Below are positions 58,782 to 64,000 of a stretch of 64,000 bases of DNA, one piece after another. The notes beneath the pieces were generated by a model. It searched no databases. It saw nothing but the letters and a program-made list of their open reading frames with translations, and was not told the DNA's origin. The stretch is from Melampsora larici-populina 98AG31 (Eukaryota; Basidiomycota; Pucciniomycetes; Pucciniales; Melampsoraceae), in the NCBI RefSeq assembly GCF_000204055.1, contig NW_006768770.1:1113258-1177257 (forward strand), given 5' to 3'. The position numbers and the translations under genes were made by a program. The first letter of the stretch is position 1, and each line of letters opens with the position of its first letter.

Positions 58782-58907
58782 GAAAAGTGTAGAGTTGTAA
58801 TGTGTTAAGACCGTAGCTGCAAACTGATTGTGTCCTATCTGGTTGTTTTCCAAACTTTTTCTGTTTGTTACGTGATGTTGAAATGAAATAGTTCCAGTGA
58901 TCCTACC

Positions 58908-60791
58908 GTGCCTAAAAATGAGACAAGAGAGTTGAGAGAGAGAGAGAAAAGCAATGGTAGATCTGAAAGAAGTGAGTATGAGTTAGATTCAGAGAGTTCA
59001 CTGAGGAATTGGCCAGATAAAAGGAAAGGAGAAATGAATCTGGAAGAATGGAAACTATTATTGGAAGACTGTGGACTGAAAGAGAAATGGGGTAAAGTAT
59101 GGAAAGGATTGAATGAAGGCTTTGATCAAGGAATACCTCAACATACACTAGGGAACTTAAAGTGGTATACACCGGATAATCATTGATCAGCCTTATTAGT
59201 ACAAGAAAAGATAATGAATAATTTATATAAAGAAAGAAAACTTGGACGGATATTTGGACCATTCACACACAAAACGGTCTTCCAAAAGTGGGGCTTCTTC
59301 AGATCAAATCCGATGGGAAGCGTAACGAATAATGACGGATCGCTCCGTATGATTAATGATCTATCATTCCCTAGAGGCAGAAAAGAAGTCAAGACATTAG
59401 TGGAAGAACATAATAGAGGAAGAGAAGAAGACAGTGAAGAAGAGAGTGACGAGGAAGACACAAGGAAGAATTATTCAGATGGGGCAAAAGAACTGTTGAA
59501 GAACTTACATTATGAAGTGGAGAACGACCTGGCACCTTCAGTTAATTCATTTGTTGACAAGGAAGACTTCACAACAACATGGGACGATTTCAATGAGGTG
59601 GTGAAATACTTCAAAGAGAATTTGGCCATAAGGATTTGGTTAGCCATCGTAGACTGGAAGAACGCGTACAGACAAGGATTAACTCACCAATCGCAATGGA
59701 GATATCTGACAATCAAGGACTTTAGAGGCAACATATGGATAGACACACGTATCCCATCCGGTGGAGTGGCAGGTTGCGGGACATTTGGTTGGATGGCGGA
59801 TGCTTGGAAAGAAATATTGATGAACTTACTGCGAATTGAGAGAGTCTTTTGATGGGTAGATGACAGCATGTTTGTGAAGAAAGAAGGGGAGCTGTTGAAG
59901 ATGGAAGATGTGATCCAAATAAGCAATGCACTAGGGGTAAATTCAAACGACAAGAAATTCCAAGATTGGGCACCAGAGCAGAAATACTTAGGATTTCTGT
60001 GGAACGGACATGAGAAGTCAGTAAGATTGACAACTGAAAAGAAGGAGGAAAGAATAAAACAAATAGATGGCTTACTAGAAAGTGGACGGAAGTGTAAAAA
60101 GAAAGAAATAGAGAAAATAGTTGGACAACTTAGCCACATAACATACGTCATACCAAAATTACGTTGTTACCTATGGGAATTATATCGGTTCGATAAACAG
60201 TGGTATAACCCGAAAGCATTGAGGGAACTGCCAGAAGGAGTTAAACTGGAGTTGAACGAATGGAAGGAGCAACTGAAGATCTTTGATAGAATGATGATCA
60301 CGTCGGATGTCCCACCCGAAGAAATAAACTGGGTAGGGGATGCGAGTACAGGATATGGTGTAGGAATCCTCGTGGGAGATCGATGGGCGAGATTTAAGTT
60401 GGTGAACAGACCGATGAATAGAGAGATGTCACGGAAAGAGAAGAAACGTGACATCGCATGGCTTGAAACCATTGCAGTTCGATTAGGGTTGCTAGTTGTT
60501 GAAAAGATAATGTCGACGACCAACAAGGACTTCATCGTATACACCGATAATACGACAACGCAAGCAACTATCAGTAAACAGAAGTCTAGAAATCAATTAG
60601 TGAATAACGAGTGGAAAGCAATTCAAAAAGAACTCACACGACTTGGTTGTATGATAACAGCGAGGAGAGTAACGTCCAAAGAGAACCAAGCAGACCAGTT
60701 ATCGAGAGGAACGGAAATAAACGAAGGAAGAGATCTTGAAGTGGTAATCGAACTCCCAAAGGATCTGGAGACAGTTCTAGTCCGAGATTAA
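58908..60791 (+). pseudogene. reverse transcriptase-RNase H of the DIRS-like element, two TGA stops
   Basis: One frame of 1884 nt with TGA at 59184-59186 and 59850-59852. RT blocks: 'PMGSVTNNDGSLRMINDLSFPRG', 'IWLAIVDWKNAYRQ', 'RIPSGGVAGCGTFGWMAD' and the catalytic 'WVDDSM', directly after the second stop. RNase H: 'WVGDASTGYGVGI' (Asp), 'AWLETIAVR' (Glu), 'VYTDNTTTQA' (Asp) and 'ENQADQLSRG' (Asp). An acidic insertion (about 59405-59465) separates fingers and palm. Both stops fit CGA (Arg) to TGA changes ('H-stop-SALL' and 'F-stop-WVDD'). No DIRS-type methyltransferase is seen after RNase H. The N-terminal 90 residues are charged and without a known domain. Confidence 0.88.
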
Positions 60792-60932
60792 AAAAAAAAA
60801 ATGGTAATAAATCAGAAAAAGATAAAGTACTTTTTGAAAAACGTAGATGGGTAAGTGAGAAAAGGTTGTGATGAAGAGGTATGAAGATAGAATGAAACTA
60901 ACAACGAATCGATCCTCCCTTTACACCTTGAA

Positions 60933-62094
60933 TTGTTTTCTCTTAACGAATATCATCGGGGAGACAGATCGTTTGAGTGGAGGAGTAACGCGATAAAGAC
61001 TAGGCTGTTAAGCGGTGGTTGGACACAAGCGACGCTAGAAAACTATAGTACAGCAATGGCCAAACTAGAGAGATTCGGGGAATCAATTAAAATAGATCGA
61101 TGTCAGCTACTACCTTTAAATCAGAAATTACTTTGGGAATTCATATTGTGGGCAGGAAGACAAAGTGACTTGAATTTAGAAGATGAAAAGATAGTAGAAC
61201 GGTTGAACCCAAGAGCATAAAGTAACAGCGAAAACACTTACTAAGTATATCACGGGCATTAGGTCGTGGCATCTATTCCACGATTTACCTTACCCGGAAG
61301 AAAACGATAGGACGGTGAAACTACTGTTGAAGGCAGCAAGCGTCGCTGATGCGGAATTGAAAAATCGGCCAAGAGATAGGAAGAACCCAGTGATGCTACG
61401 TCACCTCGCAGAACTGGCGAAAGAGTTGTTGAAGGGTACCCAGAAGGAACGTATTGCGCTAACGGTCGCGCTAGTGGCATTTTGGGGGATGGCAAGGTTA
61501 GGGGAGTTAGTAACAGACACAAAAGGGAAACGATTGATAGCCTTTAAAGATATCATCTCGGAAGGCCCTTACCTGAAGATAGCCCTGTACAATGCGAAAA
61601 CGGCCAAACCAGGCGAGGTGCAGTGGTTACAACTAGACAAGATCCCCTCGTTCCTTTGCCCTTGGGCAGCAATCCATCGAACGATTGAAGAGTCGACCTT
61701 ACCATCCATACACCTACCTCTTTTCTCGTACTACGAAAACAAAAAGTTAGTGACACTATCGAAGTCGACAGCAATGGCGATCTATAAAAGGGTTTGGACG
61801 AAATATGATGAGCAACACCAGCTATCCGGACACTCCTTTAGAGTGGGAGGAGCCACCTTTAAATGGAACAATAGGCAACCTCTTGAAGACGTAATCCGTT
61901 TAGGCAGATGGGAATCAAAAGCATATGAGGTGTACCTTTGGAAGTACTCTGATGACGATATCGAGGATGCGAGGTATATCTGGAATTTATTAAAGAAGGA
62001 AGATGTGTGTAGATCGCCTGGTTGTGGAAAGTCAGAAAAGAGAGAAGAAATGAAACTGGAGGAGATAGATGGGAAAGGAAAAGAGACGGAGTAG
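60933..62094 (+). pseudogene. tyrosine recombinase of the DIRS-like element, frameshifted
   Basis: The N-terminal part (60933-61220) is a SAM-like core-binding domain ('LLSGGWTQATLENYSTAMAKLERFG'). At about 61217 one extra base ends the frame. In the next frame the protein continues 'VTAKTLTKYITGIRSWHLFHDLP' and on to 62094. The catalytic domain has 'FWGMARLGELV' (Arg I), 'SGHSFRVGGAT' (His-x2-Arg) and 'LGRWESKAYEVYLWKYS' (Trp and nucleophilic Tyr), the classical R-H-R-Y set. A C-terminal 'CRSPGC' and Lys/Glu tail follow. In DIRS elements this enzyme integrates a circular DNA copy without target duplication. The break means no functional enzyme from this copy. Confidence 0.87.
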
Positions 62095-62581
62095 AGTAAA
62101 CAGAGGACCGAAGTGATAAGTTGTTCTTGACCACCACGTATAGAGCGGCCAGAAGTGGGTCTGAGGGTATGTTTTGAGGTGCATAGATGAGTGTATATAG
62201 TTAATTGATTTTGTGGGAGATAGAATGGTTTCAGGGAAAAGAAAATGATCTACCGAATGAATTGAGAAACTATCCCGCGAGAATCTCGAGACCTACCGGG
62301 GATGGCTCTCCGCAGGCTCCGGACGATATGTCCCGAGATGTGGTAGCAGAGAGCCTACCCGGTCCTAGTCCCGCGGCCAACAGGCCCCCCCCCCAAACAC
62401 GCGTTGTACCTTTAAGTGAAACAAAGATACAACGTCAAGGGTCTTAGGATTAGTGTAGACTTTCAGTGTGGTACAGACTAGAATTATAATGCATATGAAA
62501 TAAAAACAATTTGACTAATTATTAAACACATAAGAAAGAAAATTCCTTGAGACAAATAAAACGCAAATGGATTTCAATGGA
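62095..62581. other. 3' part of the DIRS-like element
   Basis: Non-coding or with a short open frame (62205-62447, Pro-rich end with a run of ten C). It leads into the second repeat copy. Confidence 0.4.
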
Positions 62582-62645
62582 ATGTAGCAGGTGCCCAAAG
62601 GAACGACGGCACCTGCATAGTTCCATGGAAATACGAGATGAGCAG
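62582..62645 (+). repeat. repeat copy 2, abutting the assembly gap
   Basis: Direct copy of 56193-56256, one mismatch. The sequence is lost one base later in Ns. Confidence 0.85.
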
Positions 62646-62646
62646 A

Positions 62647-62746
62647 NNNNNNNNNNNNNNNNNNNNNNNNNNNNNNNNNNNNNNNNNNNNNNNNNNNNNN
62701 NNNNNNNNNNNNNNNNNNNNNNNNNNNNNNNNNNNNNNNNNNNNNN
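62647..62746. other. assembly gap, 100 N
   Basis: Exactly 100 N, the usual placeholder for a gap of unknown size. It falls directly on a repeat copy, so a collapsed or unresolved repeat is the likely cause. Confidence 0.99.
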
Positions 62747-62956
62747 GGTATATGATTTGCGAAGTCGCTGGGAATAGTACTACGGGGTATGAACTCATGA
62801 GTTCGAAATACTTGTTTACTGCAGCTGTCGAATGTTTCACTGTCGTTTGAGGATGACTTCACTGGCGTCGTCTAAATCCTGGAAGACTCCAGGCCTTGAT
62901 TGTCGGAAAACTTCTCGTGGAGTCAACATGTAGATGTGTCATAAGAGCAAACAAAA

Positions 62957-63480
62957 TCAAGGTAGTAAAGATGTGATTTTAGGAGGGAAGACTTGTTGAA
63001 GGAGCGGCTGTAAGTCGAGAGGTATATTGACCGTCAACATGTATTTTAAAGAATTCGAAGGGTCAAAACCCCGTGGGCAGTCCGCTTCATTATCCCCGGA
63101 GATAACTGGATCAGCTGGCTGCAATGGATTGTTGGGAAATACTTGTTTATGAATTGGTCTTGGTAAGAGTTGAACTCTAACTGGGTTTTGAATAACTAAA
63201 AGAAGATGATATATAATCACATCAGTTGAGTGTTTTTAAAATGATCAGATTATTATTTTGAAAACTCACTGGTGTGATCTTTAAGATCAATATCTGAAAT
63301 GGTAGTATAACTTTGTGACTTGATAAGAAAAGACCTCGTAGCTAAAATCAAGCAAGAAGCATGATTAATTTGATTTTATTTGTTGATGATGAATGATAAC
63401 AAAGTACATTTGATTTGAAATGATAGATTGAAATATGCGTTTTCATCTTTTCTACTTACTGTTCACAACAACATCACACT
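62957..63480 (-). CDS. unrecognised multi-exon protein, partial
   Basis: Three exons join in frame on the minus strand: about 63480-63461 or longer ('CDVVVN'), about 63340-63270 ('TRSFLIKSQSYTTISDIDLKDHT') and about 63199-62957 ('IQNPVRVQLLPRPIHKQVFP' to 'QQVFPPKITSLLP', stop). Both introns are GT-AG (GTAAGT and GTGAGT donors). No start codon is found; a TAA lies just before the first piece in this frame, so a further upstream exon is missing or the gene is a fragment. The sequence is well-formed protein (Pro/Val-rich, beta-like) but I do not recognise it. Confidence 0.45.
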
Positions 63481-64000
63481 CAAAGTGATCTCTGTTGTAT
63501 TATGCTACACTTGAATCGCATGACTGCAGTGTAAGGAAGTCACGAAGCGGGCTGGGCAAACTCAAACAAAGTCCCTCGCCAAAGGCCCGAGCCCCACGGG
63601 CTGGATGAGGCTGGATGACATTATCATGGATCTGCAATGAGTTCCAGAGGTTTGAGGTATGGCTTTCTGATTCAGATACATGACTCTTTCGATGAGATAA
63701 CGATTCTTGATTTTTCGTCGGAGCGGTGATGTATATTGCTTCTTATCGTCGTTCGAAAATGTATGACGCGTTTCTCAGCAGACAGGTGAACATCGACTGC
63801 ATCCTCGCGAACGAGGTGAGGTATGTGGGTAACGTAGTTTTGTATGGAACTTGTTTCGTTAAGCTCAACCCCTTCATACAATGATACCCAGAACTGCGCT
63901 AAAAGCTTCTCGATCCCACAGAAATCGAATCGATATCTGAGTTCTCTATCATCAAACACCTCAATGTTTCCAAATCAGTCTTGTACCATTCAAAACCGCT
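63481..64000. other. end of window, possible minus-strand coding fragment
   Basis: An open frame at 63959-63672 on the minus strand ('YRFDFCGIEKLLAQFWVSLYEGVELNE', 'THIPHLVREDAVDVHLSAEKR') reads like genuine protein in its first two thirds, and could belong to a gene or element continuing beyond the window. No family recognised. Confidence 0.3.

Larger units (their letters stand above)
56193..62645 (+). mobile_element. DIRS-like (tyrosine recombinase) retrotransposon, decayed
   Basis: A 64-bp sequence at 56193-56256 recurs directly, one mismatch, at 62582-62645. Between them on the plus strand are a gag-like gene, reverse transcriptase with RNase H, and a tyrosine recombinase, the order expected of DIRS/Ngaro-type elements. 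No aspartic protease or DDE integrase is visible, which excludes Copia and Gypsy. The right side is cut by the 100-N gap, so the full terminal structure (inverted versus split direct repeats) cannot be read. The polymerase frame has two TGA stops and the recombinase a frameshift, so this copy is dead. Confidence 0.85.

Noticed and set aside
1..64000. CRISPR array or prokaryotic operon features
   Set aside because: Spliced genes and eukaryotic tRNA introns throughout; the repeats found are element ends or satellites without spacer structure.

Overview
The window is a TE-rich piece of a eukaryotic, almost certainly fungal, chromosome. Housekeeping genes carry many short GT-AG introns of about 50-100 nt, with no prokaryotic operon structure. 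KDZ and Plavaka/CACTA-type transposons sit beside a CFEM surface protein gene and a tyrosine-recombinase (DIRS-like) retroelement. That combination points to a basidiomycete, and protein style and TE load resemble a rust fungus (Pucciniales, Melampsora-like). This assignment is inference from family recognition, not from a search. A run of 100 Ns marks an assembly gap at 62647-62746.

Left part, 1-18000: ordinary genes. A minus-strand lineage-specific protein gene (394-2098) comes first. A divergent pair follows: tRNA pseudouridine synthase PUS3/DEG1 (3285-4991, minus) and proteasome subunit beta-2 PUP1 (5409-6599, plus, five exons). Next is the GPN-loop GTPase GPN1/NPA3 (7413-9350, minus, eight exons). 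Two intron-containing tRNA-Asn(GTT) genes flank a non-coding stretch with a small CACTA-type element. An MFS transporter (15071-17779, minus) closes the part.

Middle part, 19000-46200: two very large DNA transposons side by side, with one host gene between them. Element 1 (19080-33158, about 14.1 kb) is CACTA/Plavaka-like. It has about 170-200 bp terminal inverted repeats, a transposase gene broken by one stop codon, and at least four further genes (one Pro-rich protein, one SAP/coiled-coil protein, two coiled-coil proteins). Its right end is truncated and joined to a 38-bp copy of its left flank. The host gene is a CFEM-domain, probably GPI-anchored surface protein (33439-34454). Element 2 (35327-46172, 10,846 bp) is a KDZ-superfamily transposon with an 8-bp target duplication and 247-bp inverted repeats. 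It carries an uninterrupted eight-exon transposase gene of 1016 codons, a zinc-knuckle gene, an HMG-box-like gene killed by two TGA stops, and a palindromic array of eight ~178-bp units. Its left inverted repeat is itself interrupted by an 874-bp MITE, and the right repeat preserves the exact empty site.

Right part, 46200-64000: a graveyard of short non-autonomous elements (47201-48147, 50553-51368, 52786-52925) and a ~175-bp tandem repeat. A degenerate DIRS-like retrotransposon (56193-62645) follows, with gag, reverse transcriptase/RNase H and tyrosine recombinase regions, ending at the assembly gap. Beyond the gap is one unrecognised multi-exon coding region. Several element genes are inactivated by TGA or TAG codons that fit C-to-T (often CGA to TGA) transitions.
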